From the NCBI GenBank assembly GCA_944323335.1, contig CALUSB010000002.1:17742-81741 (forward strand): 64,000 nucleotides of DNA, given 5' to 3'. The DNA comes from Candidatus Gastranaerophilales bacterium. GTDB taxonomy: Bacteria > Cyanobacteriota > Vampirovibrionia > Gastranaerophilales > Gastranaerophilaceae. The notes beneath the pieces are model-generated. The model was not told the origin of the DNA. It worked only from the letters and a program-made list of their open reading frames with translations, and did no database searches. Below are positions 36,568 through 45,004 of this stretch, piece by piece. The position numbers and the translations under genes are program-made. Each line of letters begins with the position of its first letter. The first letter of the stretch is position 1.

Positions 36568-38097
36568 TTAGTGTTTGATTAAGCTTTCACCTGTCATTTC
36601 TGCAGGTTTTTTAATGTTCAAAAGGTCAAGTACGGTAGGTGCAATGTCACATAGTGCTCCTGTGTCTTTTAGTTTTGCATCTTTCATATCGTTTGTTACA
36701 AGTATAAAAGGTACGGGGTTTGTAGTGTGAGCAGTTTGCGGCGAGTGGGTTTGTTCGTTGTACATCCACTCGGCATTACCGTGGTCTGCGGTTATAATCA
36801 TCTCTACGTTATTTTCAAGCGCTTTTTGTGCAATTTTACCTACACATTCATCAACCGCCTCAACCGCTTTTACTGCAGCTTTCATAACGCCTGTATGACC
36901 GACCATATCAGGGTTAGCAAAGTTTACAAGGATAAAGCCGTAGTCTTTATTTGACAGTGCTTCAAGTACGTTGTCACATACTTCATAAGCGCTCATCTCA
37001 GGCTTTAAGTCGTATGTTGCAACTTTAGGCGAAGCGACAAGTTTTCTTGTTTCAAGCTTAAAAGGAACTTCTTCTCCGCCGTTAAAGAAAAATGTAATGT
37101 GTGCATATTTTTCGGTTTCTGCGGTTCTGAATTCTTTTACATTGTTATCATCAAGCACCTGTCCTAAGATATTTTTTAGTCTTTCAGGTTTAAAAGCGAC
37201 ACTTAGCGGGAATGTTTCATCGTATTGTGTCATGCATACATAATAAACATTGTCCCTCACTGCTTTTCTTTTAAAGCCGTCAAAGTCTTTAAGTGCGATA
37301 GCGCTTGTGATTTCTCTTGCTCTGTCGGGTCTGTAGTTAAAGAAAATAACCGCGTCGTTATTTTCTATTCTTTTGCCGCCTACAACAATGGGCTCAACAA
37401 ATTCGTCGTTTTTGCCGTTTTTGTAGGATTCTTTTAGACCCTCAATTGCACTTTGAGCTTTGTTACCTTCGCCAAGAAGAAGAGCGTTGTACGCTCTCTC
37501 TACCCTTTCCCAGCGTTTATCTCTGTCCATTACCCAATATCTGCCTATAACGGAGGCTATTGGTGGCAAATTATATTGTTTAAGTGTATCTTCTATTTCT
37601 GCTAAAAATTCTTCAGCGCTCTGTGGAGGAGTGTCACGACCGTCAAGAAAAGCGTGAACATAAACATCTTTTAAGCCGTTATCAGCAGCCATTTTTATAA
37701 GCGCTTTTAAGTGTTCAATTGAACTGTGCACACCGCCTGTTGAAACAAGCCCGTAGATATGAAGAGATGAGTTATTTTTCTTTACATGATTTATCGCATT
37801 TAAAAATTCTTCATTTTTAAAGAACTCACCTTCTTTTATGGCTTTGTTTATTCTTGTTAATTCCTGATAAACAATTCTTCCTGCGCCAATGTTTAAGTGA
37901 CCGACTTCAGAGTTGCCCATTTGCCCCTCAGGAAGCCCTACATTGTTACCATCAGCATGAATTTGTGTGTGCGGCATGGTTTTTAGATATTTATCGTAAT
38001 TTGGCGTTTTGCCGAGTTCTATAGCATTTGATTTGGTATCTGTTGAAATGCCCCATCCGTCAAGGATGCAAAGTAATACGCGTTTTTGATTTTCCAT
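36568..38097 (-). CDS. gpmI: 2,3-bisphosphoglycerate-independent phosphoglycerate mutase
   Basis: 509 residues, the normal length. A cytoplasmic glycolytic/gluconeogenic enzyme of the alkaline phosphatase superfamily that binds two metal ions. Diagnostic blocks include LCILDGWG at the start, GNSEVGHLNIGAGR with the catalytic Ser, HAFLDGRDTPPQSA, FFNYRPDRAREIT, VNFANPDMVGHTG and TADHGNAEWM with metal ligands. It is a single-gene unit. Confidence 0.97.
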   Translation of the reverse strand: MENQKRVLLCILDGWGISTDTKSNAIELGKTPNYDKYLKTMPHTQIHADGNNVGLPEGQMGNSEVGHLNIGAGRIVYQELTRINKAIKEGEFFKNEEFLNAINHVKKNNSSLHIYGLVSTGGVHSSIEHLKALIKMAADNGLKDVYVHAFLDGRDTPPQSAEEFLAEIEDTLKQYNLPPIASVIGRYWVMDRDKRWERVERAYNALLLGEGNKAQSAIEGLKESYKNGKNDEFVEPIVVGGKRIENNDAVIFFNYRPDRAREITSAIALKDFDGFKRKAVRDNVYYVCMTQYDETFPLSVAFKPERLKNILGQVLDDNNVKEFRTAETEKYAHITFFFNGGEEVPFKLETRKLVASPKVATYDLKPEMSAYEVCDNVLEALSNKDYGFILVNFANPDMVGHTGVMKAAVKAVEAVDECVGKIAQKALENNVEMIITADHGNAEWMYNEQTHSPQTAHTTNPVPFILVTNDMKDAKLKDTGALCDIAPTVLDLLNIKKPAEMTGESLIKH

Positions 38098-38216
38098 ATT
38101 TTTCTCTCCTATGGTTTTTAATATATCACAAAAATATTTCTTAACATCCTTACATTTGTTATAAAGTTTTTAATTTTTATCCCGATAAATACCATGTAGG
38201 AAATGGGATTTTTTTA

Positions 38217-39230
38217 ATGCAAGGTGTACCTGATATAACTAAAGTTGCAAATACATTGACCGGTCAAACAGCTTCAAAAACTGTCAATGAACCGAAGTCT
38301 GCTTCTTTGAGCGAGCTTAATGAGACTGAAAATGATTTGCAATCTCTTGAAATTGATTCATCCGACCCTGTTAGCCTCATTGAAAGTCAAAGTGCGCTAA
38401 CACAGCAAATGTATATGATGCAGATTGAACAGTGTAAACAAGAGATTGAAAATATAAAACTTGAAATACAAAGAGTTGAGTCTGAAAGAAGTTCGCTTTT
38501 ATCTCAGATGGGCAATGAAGATGTTGAAACATCGGAAATTATCAGTCAATTCAACAAACTTGGAAGTTCAAAATTAAAACTGTATAATCAAATTCAATCT
38601 ATTACTTCGGAAATTTCATCCATTCAGCTTCAAATGCAGCAGGATTTGTTGAGTTCGCAAGCCTCAATTGCTCAAATTAATGCGCTTTCTTCGCAGGCTG
38701 CAGACCTCAATAGTTCTTATGATTCCGGTGTTGGCAACATAACAAGTATAAACACATCGTCTGATGTTGGTAATGTAGCTGTACAGTTGGGACTTTCTTT
38801 TGTTGGTGTTATAAATTCCGATGCACAAGGCAATGCCGAGTTTTCACCCGGCGGTGCTTCACAACACTGGTGTGCTGACTTTGTAACATCAATTACAAAA
38901 CGTGCATATGAAGCTAAAGGTTTACAAGTTCCCTCGGGATTTGGCTCTTCCGCGGTTAGCGGATTACAGTCTTGGGGCAAAAGCAAGGGTGTGTATTTAG
39001 ATACCGCATCAAATTCAAACAGAGCATCAGCTATTGCCTCTTCTGTTAAACCCGGTGATATCATGATTCAAAAAAGAAACGGGGCATCGCACACAGGTAT
39101 TGTAACAAAAGTCTATTCTGACGGAAGTTTTGATACTGTTGAGGGCAACTCCTCGGACGCCGTTAAAAAGCGTCATTATAGTGCAAACAGTAATGTCCTT
39201 TCAGGATTTGTCCTTATGAGTGCACTTTAG
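38217..39230 (+). CDS. Coiled-coil protein with C-terminal CHAP peptidase/amidase domain
   Basis: 337 residues. The N-terminal ~60 residues are disordered. Residues ~60-165 form a long coiled coil (QMYMMQIEQCKQEIENIKLE and on), and ~185-337 a CHAP domain. The catalytic Cys is C219 in QHWCADFV, the His is H292 in SHTGIVTKV, and the polar third residue lies in VEGNSSD (E309/N311). CHAP enzymes cut peptide bridges or amide bonds of peptidoglycan. No Sec signal peptide, Tat motif or lipobox is visible, so export would need another route. Only a weak ribosome site (GGGAT) precedes the ATG. It is a single-gene unit. Confidence 0.8.
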   Translation: MQGVPDITKVANTLTGQTASKTVNEPKSASLSELNETENDLQSLEIDSSDPVSLIESQSALTQQMYMMQIEQCKQEIENIKLEIQRVESERSSLLSQMGNEDVETSEIISQFNKLGSSKLKLYNQIQSITSEISSIQLQMQQDLLSSQASIAQINALSSQAADLNSSYDSGVGNITSINTSSDVGNVAVQLGLSFVGVINSDAQGNAEFSPGGASQHWCADFVTSITKRAYEAKGLQVPSGFGSSAVSGLQSWGKSKGVYLDTASNSNRASAIASSVKPGDIMIQKRNGASHTGIVTKVYSDGSFDTVEGNSSDAVKKRHYSANSNVLSGFVLMSAL

Positions 39231-39323
39231 TATAATATTTTTAAAAAAATAGACCTAAAGATTGATACAATTTTAATCTAAATATTGGATACTATACATG
39301 TGAATGAATAAGGACTTGGGAAT

Positions 39324-39656
39324 ATGTTGGATAGAATTTCTAACGACCACAGTGAGGCACTTTCAAATAACAGTATAAGTAAAATTTCTTCTCTTGGAGT
39401 TTCTAACGCTTACAATACAAGTGATAACGATTTATTTGTAGATGAGTCAAATATATCAGACACTGCTATAAAACTCTATGAAAGAGAAAGAGACGTGAAA
39501 AAGTTCACCGAGCTTGCTCTAAGCGACCAAGATGACACAAGTGCTGATGCTCTTGTAATCTCAAAGGCGCTAAGCGGCGAGATATCAATCGATGATGATG
39601 AGGCTATTTTTTCACTGCTTTCAAATGAAGATTTCCTAAATGAGCTTGCTTCATAA
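39324..39656 (+). CDS. Small acidic protein, function unknown
   Basis: 110 residues, rich in Ser, Asp and Asn. The first ~45 residues are polar and probably disordered (MLDRISNDHSEALSNNSISK...), and the rest is helical (ERERDVKKFTELALSD ... ALVISKALSGE). No motif or membrane span is seen. A ribosome site-like AAGGACTTGGG lies upstream. Its end overlaps the next gene's start by 17 nt. It might be a partner or substrate of the CHAP protein 93 nt upstream, but only proximity supports this. Confidence 0.55.
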   Translation: MLDRISNDHSEALSNNSISKISSLGVSNAYNTSDNDLFVDESNISDTAIKLYERERDVKKFTELALSDQDDTSADALVISKALSGEISIDDDEAIFSLLSNEDFLNELAS

Positions 39657-40101
39657 CCTTTTTGTCTCAATAAAACGGTTTTATTACCTGAAAATTTTAA
39701 GGCGTAAATATTACCGCAGCGGTAAGTGCAACTGTTGCGGGCGTTGTTGTGAAAAAATTTATGTTAAACATGGCAAAAATATAATAAAAGACGAGGAATT
39801 GTTTAAAAAACTAAAGACCATGCATTCTTTTTATGAAGATTTAGAGGTTGTTGATAAGGACGACACGGGTCTTGTGTTCAGGTGTAATAATCTCGATTTG
39901 GAAACAAGAAAATGTAAAATCCATAAACACAGGGCGAAAATTTGCAGAAACTACCCGCAGGAAGAAATTTTTATGATGGGTGCACAGTTAAGCGAGGATT
40001 GCGGATATTCTTTTACTCCAATTGTTCCTTTTAGTGAGGTGTTTCAAAGGGTTCTAAAATCTAAAAAATCAAATTCTGACTGCAAGTTTTTTATTGAGTA
40101 A
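39640..40101 (+). CDS. YkgJ-type cysteine-cluster protein
   Basis: 153 residues with eight or more conserved cysteines in the YkgJ pattern: CNCCGRCCEKIYV near residue 27, FRCNNLDLETRKCKIHKHRAKICRNYP near 90, and a final CGY. The family is thought to bind Zn or an Fe-S cluster, and its function is not settled. The N-terminus overlaps the upstream small protein by 17 nt, and the 3' end overlaps folP (convergent) by 11 nt. Confidence 0.8.
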   Translation: MSLLHNLFVSIKRFYYLKILRRKYYRSGKCNCCGRCCEKIYVKHGKNIIKDEELFKKLKTMHSFYEDLEVVDKDDTGLVFRCNNLDLETRKCKIHKHRAKICRNYPQEEIFMMGAQLSEDCGYSFTPIVPFSEVFQRVLKSKKSNSDCKFFIE

Positions 40102-41233
40102 AAATTGTTCCAAACTTGATTGCCTCAATATTTTTTTTGACATTATGTACCCTTATGCAGTCTACTCCTTTTTGGGCAAAATAAGCACTGGTGTATGCTG
40201 TTATGTCATCTGCATCTTTTGGATTGTCAACATTTGCTAATTGTCTTAAAAATCTCTTCCTTGAAGTTCCGACAAGCATTTTATAGCCCATACTTTTAAA
40301 CTCTTCTATTCTTTGCATAAGTTCAATATTTTGCTCATAATTTTTTGCAAAACCAAAACCTACATCAATAATAATATTTTGTGCTTTAATCCCACTCTCA
40401 AGTGCCAGTTTACATTGAGTTTTAAGTTCCCCATAAACTTCATCAACAAGATTTTTATAATTGCACATGTTATCCATATCGGATGGATTTGAGCGAGAGT
40501 GCATAATTACAACTTTGGCGTCAAATTGAGCAATGGTTTTTGCCATATCCTTGTCATACCTTAAGCCCGATACATCATTTATAATATCAACACCGAGTTT
40601 TAGGGCGGCAAGTGCCGTTTTTGAATTTCTTGTATCAATACTTATTTGCATGCTTGGATGTTTTTCTTTTATGTATTTGATGACAGGTATTATTTTTTCT
40701 GTTTCAATGTCGGGGTTTACGCTCAATGCGCCGGGGCGGGTGCTTTCTGCGCCTATATCTATTATTTTTGCACCTTCTTGTATCATTTTATCAACCTGAG
40801 CACAAGCACTATTGTAGTCCGGATACTCTCCGCCGTCTGAAAAAGAGTCCTCTGTCAGATTTAAAATACCCATAATTTCGCTTTTTGCCTGATGTTTTGA
40901 ATGAAGTATCATATTTAAAATTTCATCGCTTAATTTTGGAAGCGAAAGCGGTTGTTTTCTTAATTTTTTTGATACTTCAATAAGCTGAGAATAGCTGCCG
41001 CTTAGCACGCAGTCCGTTTTTTCCACTTTGCAGTCAATTGAGTTTTTGTGTACGGCACAATCACAGTCGCAAGATAGGGCGGTTTGTTTTAGGATATTTG
41101 CCTCAAGCGCCCTTAGGTCAAATATTTTTATATTTAAAAATTTATGCTTATTTGCGCCTATAGATACGTACTCGGGGCTAAAACCGGTGTTTTTTATTTC
41201 CTGTTCTACAAAGTTTTTTGAAATAATTTTCAT
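40091..41233 (-). CDS. folP: Dihydropteroate synthase with N-terminal extension
   Basis: 380 residues. The C-terminal ~265 form the folate TIM barrel that joins p-aminobenzoate and dihydropterin pyrophosphate: MGILNLTEDSFSDGGEY, IDIGAESTRPGA, SIDTRNSKTAL, IINDVSGL, KVVIMHSRS, IIDVGFGFAKN, GTSRKRFL. The first ~110 residues belong to a known extended subgroup with an ANILKQ ... DCVLSGSYSQL pattern. They contain a Cys-rich stretch (CDCDCAVHKNSIDC). Sulfonamides act on this enzyme family. It is a single-gene unit, divergent from rplY. Confidence 0.93.
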   Translation of the reverse strand: MKIISKNFVEQEIKNTGFSPEYVSIGANKHKFLNIKIFDLRALEANILKQTALSCDCDCAVHKNSIDCKVEKTDCVLSGSYSQLIEVSKKLRKQPLSLPKLSDEILNMILHSKHQAKSEIMGILNLTEDSFSDGGEYPDYNSACAQVDKMIQEGAKIIDIGAESTRPGALSVNPDIETEKIIPVIKYIKEKHPSMQISIDTRNSKTALAALKLGVDIINDVSGLRYDKDMAKTIAQFDAKVVIMHSRSNPSDMDNMCNYKNLVDEVYGELKTQCKLALESGIKAQNIIIDVGFGFAKNYEQNIELMQRIEEFKSMGYKMLVGTSRKRFLRQLANVDNPKDADDITAYTSAYFAQKGVDCIRVHNVKKNIEAIKFGTIFTQ

Positions 41234-41240
41234 GGTTAAA

Positions 41241-41268
41241 TTGCATTTTTCTTTTTACTACATATAAT
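41241..41268 (+). promoter_or_regulatory. Sigma-70 promoter of rplY
   Basis: TTGCAT (41241-41246) and TATAAT (41263-41268) are spaced 16 bp. They sit 40 nt before the ribosomal protein start, with AGGAG as ribosome site. Confidence 0.65.
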
Positions 41269-41307
41269 AGAATAACATCAAAGTAATATTTTTAGGAGAT
41301 TAATAAA

Positions 41308-41595
41308 ATGGCTGAAACTACCATCATCAAATTAAACGCTCAAGAGCGCGAAGCGGATAAAAACCCCCGTCAATTAAGAGCTGCTGGTCTTGTTCCTGCG
41401 ACTGTTTACGGTAAGGGAATGGAGTCAAAAAACATTCAAGTATGTGCTCATGAGTTTGAAATGAATACCAGAAACAACCGTGATGCGGTTATTGAGCTTA
41501 CTTTAGGTAAAGAAAAATTAAATGTAGTTATTCAAGAATTACAAAAAAATTACTCAACAAATCAAATTTTAAATATTGAATTTAAACTTGCTTAA
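41308..41595 (+). CDS. rplY: Ribosomal protein bL25, short form
   Basis: 95 residues, corresponding to the 5S rRNA-binding domain of L25 without the C-terminal CTC/TL5 domain. Typical positions: NPRQLRAAGLVPATVYGKG near the N-terminus, then HEFEMNTRNNRDAVIELTLG and VVIQELQKN. It binds 5S rRNA in the large subunit. It has its own promoter and a strong terminator. Confidence 0.93.
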   Translation: MAETTIIKLNAQEREADKNPRQLRAAGLVPATVYGKGMESKNIQVCAHEFEMNTRNNRDAVIELTLGKEKLNVVIQELQKNYSTNQILNIEFKLA

Positions 41596-41610
41596 GTAAT
41601 TTAAAAATTT

Positions 41611-41640
41611 AAAAACCGCCTTTTTGTGAGGCGGTTTTTT
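41611..41640. terminator. Bidirectional Rho-independent terminator
   Basis: AAAAACCGCC / GGCGGTTTTT is a 10-bp stem (TTTTTGTGA loop) with T-runs on both sides. It separates rplY from the convergent small gene at 41642. Confidence 0.85.
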
Positions 41641-41641
41641 G

Positions 41642-41923
41642 TTATTCATTTTCGTTAAATGATGTTGTAAAGTTTGTACTTTGCGAATTAAGCGAGTCTA
41701 CAAAGTGTGTGTATCTTTCCATGCGCAGCTTTAACCAGCCTAACATTGAGTTTGAGCCTATGATTTTAACTATTCTAACCGAGCCAAAGCATTTCATCTT
41801 TGGGTTATAACTTTCCTCAAAGAATGTCTGACATTTGCAGTTGAGCTCATCAACCAAATCATAGAGCGTTTTTAGCCATGCGCTCTGAACATTGAGTTCA
41901 TCTATTTTGTATTCAAGTATCAT
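41642..41923 (-). CDS. Small protein, function unknown
   Basis: 93 residues, with a very good ribosome site (AAGGAGGCATA) before the ATG. The first half is helical (VQSAWLKTLYDLVDELNCKC) and the middle has two strands (FGSVRIVKII). Two cysteines at 29-31 (CKC) and a third at 45 are the only notable residues. There is no signal peptide and no recognised family. It is a lone gene sharing the rplY terminator. Confidence 0.55.
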   Translation of the reverse strand: MILEYKIDELNVQSAWLKTLYDLVDELNCKCQTFFEESYNPKMKCFGSVRIVKIIGSNSMLGWLKLRMERYTHFVDSLNSQSTNFTTSFNENE

Positions 41924-42031
41924 TTATGCCTCCTTGGCTAGTTAGTAATAATTTCCTTTTAGAGATGAAAAGTTAATGTATGCGATTGATGTCTACTACA
42001 AACATAGTAATATATATTTTTATTATATCAG

Positions 42032-42400
42032 ATGTTTTTGAAATTTCTAGTGTCTATGGCGAAAAATGTTAAACTTTTTTTGAATAATGATTTAATTTGC
42101 TCTGAGTGCAAATTTGCTCTAGGTTTTTTTGACAGGCTTTTTGGGTTAATGTTTCTAAAAAAGCCTAATTGTCAGAAGGTTTTGATTTTTAAAAACGCTC
42201 CTTGGATTCACTCGTTTTTTGTGTTTTTTAAGTTTGATGCAATTTTTCTTGACGGTGATTTTAGAGTGATAGCTTATAAATGTAATATTCCACCATTTTC
42301 AATTTTAAAACCTGTTTTTAATTCAACTTATACACTTGAAGTTGTAAACAAGTGCTTTGATTTTAAAATTGGTGATAAAATACTTATTGATGAGCACTGA
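42032..42400 (+). CDS. DUF192 family protein
   Basis: 122 residues from the first ATG, or 114 from the ATG at 42056, which fits the family N-terminus better. Neither has a clear ribosome site. DUF192 proteins are small beta proteins, often exported. Here the pattern is FALGFFDRLFGLMF, then HSFFVFFKFDAIFLD, then the closing TLEVVNKCFDFKIGDKI. No signal peptide is obvious, though the N-terminus is hydrophobic. The 3' end overlaps uvrC by 11 nt, so the two should be co-translated. Confidence 0.7.
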   Translation: MFLKFLVSMAKNVKLFLNNDLICSECKFALGFFDRLFGLMFLKKPNCQKVLIFKNAPWIHSFFVFFKFDAIFLDGDFRVIAYKCNIPPFSILKPVFNSTYTLEVVNKCFDFKIGDKILIDEH

Positions 42401-44054
42401 TATTAAACAGCAAATAAAACTTATGCCAAAACTCCCGGGGTGTTATCAGTATTTTGATAAGACGGGTGAAATTATCTATATCGGCAAAGCAAAAAACCTC
42501 TACAATCGTGTAAATAGTTATTTTGTGGGCAAAAAAGAATCCCCCAAACTTCAGGTTATGGTGCCTCAGATTGTGAGAGTTGAATGTATTGTTGTAAACA
42601 GTGAAATTGAAGCGCTTATTTTAGAGTCTGAATTAATTAAAAAACATAAGCCAAAGTATAATGTTTTACTAAAAGATGATAAAAAATTTCCCTATTTTCT
42701 TATAACTGATGAAGAATACCCGAGAATTACGGTGGTCAGAAAAGCCAATAAAAATATGCTTAAGGGTAAGTACTTTGGCCCTTATACTGATTCAAGGGCA
42801 ATGTATTGCACCCTTGAAACGCTTGGCAAAATATTTCCCCTAAAAAAATGCAAGACGCCAAAGTTTCGCTCAAGACCTTGTCTGTATTATGACATAGGTC
42901 AGTGCAGCGCACCTTGTCAGAAGTTGATTTCAAGTGAAGATTATAAAAAAATCCTAAAGGATGTTGAGCTTTTTTTATCCGGCAGACAAAACGAGCTTTT
43001 AAAAGTTTTAGAAAACGAGATGAAAAAGGCGTCTGAAAATCTTGAGTTTGAAAAAGCAGCCAGATATCGTGACAGCTATAACGACATTAAAAAGACCATG
43101 GAAAAGCAAAAAGTGGTCAGTGAAAATACAAGAATTAATCAGGATTTTGTCGGTATTGCAAAGTCTGAAGCGCTTTATTGTGTAAGTATCTTGCAAGTTA
43201 GACAGGGAAGATTAATAAATAAAAAAGACTTTACTTTCTCTCACATTGCTAATTCTCAGGTGAGCGATTTAAGTGAAATAATTTATGCGGTTTTAAGAGA
43301 ATACTACGGGATTATTACAGATACTGAAATTCCTACAAAAATCACCCTTTCTATGCTGCCCGATGACATTGAACTGTACCAAAAGTGGCTAAGCGACAGG
43401 CTGGGTAAAAAAGTTGTAATTAACGAGGCAAAATCTCAGCGCGACAAAGAAATGCTGAATATGGCTCAAAATACTGCCGCCTTTAACCTTGAGCAGGCAA
43501 AATTAAAAGAGCTTACCGTTATTCAAAACGAATACAATGAAGTCGGAACGTATTTGATGGAAAAATTAAAACTAAGAAAATTTCCTCATACTATTGAATG
43601 CTACGATATATCTCATATTCAAGGAACAAATACAGTTGCTTCGGGTGTATTTTTTGAAAACGGTATGCCAAAGAAGTCTAAATACAGAAAATATAAGCTT
43701 CGCACTATTGAAAAAGGTGAGGTGGATGATTTTAAGAGCATGCGAGAAATTCTAAGGCGCAGATTTTTACGAATTAAAAAAGGTGAAATTGAGCCAGCGG
43801 ATTTAATAATAATTGATGGCGGCAAAGGGCAACTCTCAAGTGTAATCGAGGTAATGAAAGAAATGGGGCTAAACTTAGATATTGTTTCTCTTGCAAAGAG
43901 AGAAGAAGAGGTATTTTTGCCAAACTGTTCAAAACCTGTTATCTTCCCGCTAAATTCTCCTGCTTTGCATTTGTTTCAGAGAATAAGGGATGAAGCTCAC
44001 AGATTTGCCATAACATTCCATAGGCAGCTAAGGTCAAAAAACATGACAAAATGA
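42390..44054 (+). CDS. uvrC: UvrC nuclease subunit lacking the C-terminal HhH region
   Basis: 554 residues from the ATG at 42390; eleven extra upstream codons are unlikely. UvrC makes both cuts of bacterial excision repair. Present: the GIY-YIG nuclease at 14-90 (GCYQYF, IYIGKAKNLYNRV), a Cys-containing linker (RPCLYYDIGQCSAPC), a UVR motif at about 200-235, and the RNase H-like C-nuclease with acids in CYDISH, DDF and IIDGGKGQ and His in DEAHRFA. The chain stops 13 residues after that His, so the tandem helix-hairpin-helix domain (about 60 residues in E. coli) is missing. No other frame continues it before the GT8 gene 26 nt later. Confidence 0.93.
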   Translation: MSTDIKQQIKLMPKLPGCYQYFDKTGEIIYIGKAKNLYNRVNSYFVGKKESPKLQVMVPQIVRVECIVVNSEIEALILESELIKKHKPKYNVLLKDDKKFPYFLITDEEYPRITVVRKANKNMLKGKYFGPYTDSRAMYCTLETLGKIFPLKKCKTPKFRSRPCLYYDIGQCSAPCQKLISSEDYKKILKDVELFLSGRQNELLKVLENEMKKASENLEFEKAARYRDSYNDIKKTMEKQKVVSENTRINQDFVGIAKSEALYCVSILQVRQGRLINKKDFTFSHIANSQVSDLSEIIYAVLREYYGIITDTEIPTKITLSMLPDDIELYQKWLSDRLGKKVVINEAKSQRDKEMLNMAQNTAAFNLEQAKLKELTVIQNEYNEVGTYLMEKLKLRKFPHTIECYDISHIQGTNTVASGVFFENGMPKKSKYRKYKLRTIEKGEVDDFKSMREILRRRFLRIKKGEIEPADLIIIDGGKGQLSSVIEVMKEMGLNLDIVSLAKREEEVFLPNCSKPVIFPLNSPALHLFQRIRDEAHRFAITFHRQLRSKNMTK

Positions 44055-44080
44055 TTTTGTTTTTGTGGTAGTATTTACTT

Positions 44081-45004
44081 ATGAATAGAATTAATGTGTG
44101 TTTATCGACGGATGATAACTATGTAAAATATGCCTCAAATGTTATTTTGAGTGCACTTTCCAATAAAAATCCCGATGATGAGTATAAGTTTTATATTTTG
44201 CATTCATCATTAAGTGATGAGTCTAAAAAGATTTTAGAAAGTTATGACGGGGTTGAGCTTTGTCCTGTAGACAGTGCAAATTATGCTCCCTATTTTAATA
44301 ATTCAGCATGTCCTCATGTGGCTTTGCCGACTTTATACAGGTTGTCTTTACCCTCTATTTTAAGTGAAGTAGATAGAGTTTTGTATTTGGATTGTGACTT
44401 AATTGTTCTAAAGAGTCTTGCAGAGTTCTTTTCAACCGAGCTTTTAGAAAATCAATATGCTGCTTGTGTTCCTGATTCTTGCTATAAGGGACATATGAAA
44501 AGAATGGGCATGGAGGATAATGGTATAAATTTTTATTTTAATGCCGGTGTTTGTCTTTTTGACCTTGCCAAAATGCGTCGTGACAACATCGAAGAAAAGC
44601 TCTTTGATTATCTGAAGTCTAATTTTAAAAACCTTTTATTCTCAGACCAAGATGTTTTGAATAATGTGCTTAAAGGCAAAGTTAAGCAAATGGATGAAAA
44701 ATATAACTTCATATCTCCGAATTTTTATTTTTCAAATGAAAAAGACGTTGTAATCGCTCACTTTGCAGGCATTAAACCATGGCAGATTGGTTTTTATAAT
44801 GTATATAGAGAGCTTTTTTGGAAATACCTTTCCATGACAGAGCTTGGAAAAACTAAAGAACTTCAAGCACAAAAAAGAAAAGTACTTTTTATGCACAAGT
44901 GGTTTTGTCAGATATTGTGGCATATAAAAATGTACCCGCTGTTTTTCTTTAGAAAACGCAGACTTAATGATTTTATGAGAATTGTTAAAAAATCCGAATA
45001 CTAG
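44081..45004 (+). CDS. Family 8 glycosyltransferase
   Basis: 307 residues with the GT8 (LPS glucosyl/galactosyltransferase, glycogenin-like) pattern: start INVCLSTDDNYVKYASNVI, RLSLPSIL, the DxD metal site LYLDCDLIVL, later FNAGVCLFDL, SDQDVLNN and HFAGIKPW. It transfers a hexose from a nucleotide sugar to a surface glycan on the inner face of the membrane. It follows uvrC at 26 nt and is convergent with the GT6 gene (4-nt overlap), so the two glycan genes are tail to tail. Confidence 0.9.
   Translation: MNRINVCLSTDDNYVKYASNVILSALSNKNPDDEYKFYILHSSLSDESKKILESYDGVELCPVDSANYAPYFNNSACPHVALPTLYRLSLPSILSEVDRVLYLDCDLIVLKSLAEFFSTELLENQYAACVPDSCYKGHMKRMGMEDNGINFYFNAGVCLFDLAKMRRDNIEEKLFDYLKSNFKNLLFSDQDVLNNVLKGKVKQMDEKYNFISPNFYFSNEKDVVIAHFAGIKPWQIGFYNVYRELFWKYLSMTELGKTKELQAQKRKVLFMHKWFCQILWHIKMYPLFFFRKRRLNDFMRIVKKSEY

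Noticed and set aside
44054..44081. Frameshifted HhH domain of UvrC
   Set aside because: Only 26 nt separate the stop from the next gene and no frame there encodes HhH-like sequence.
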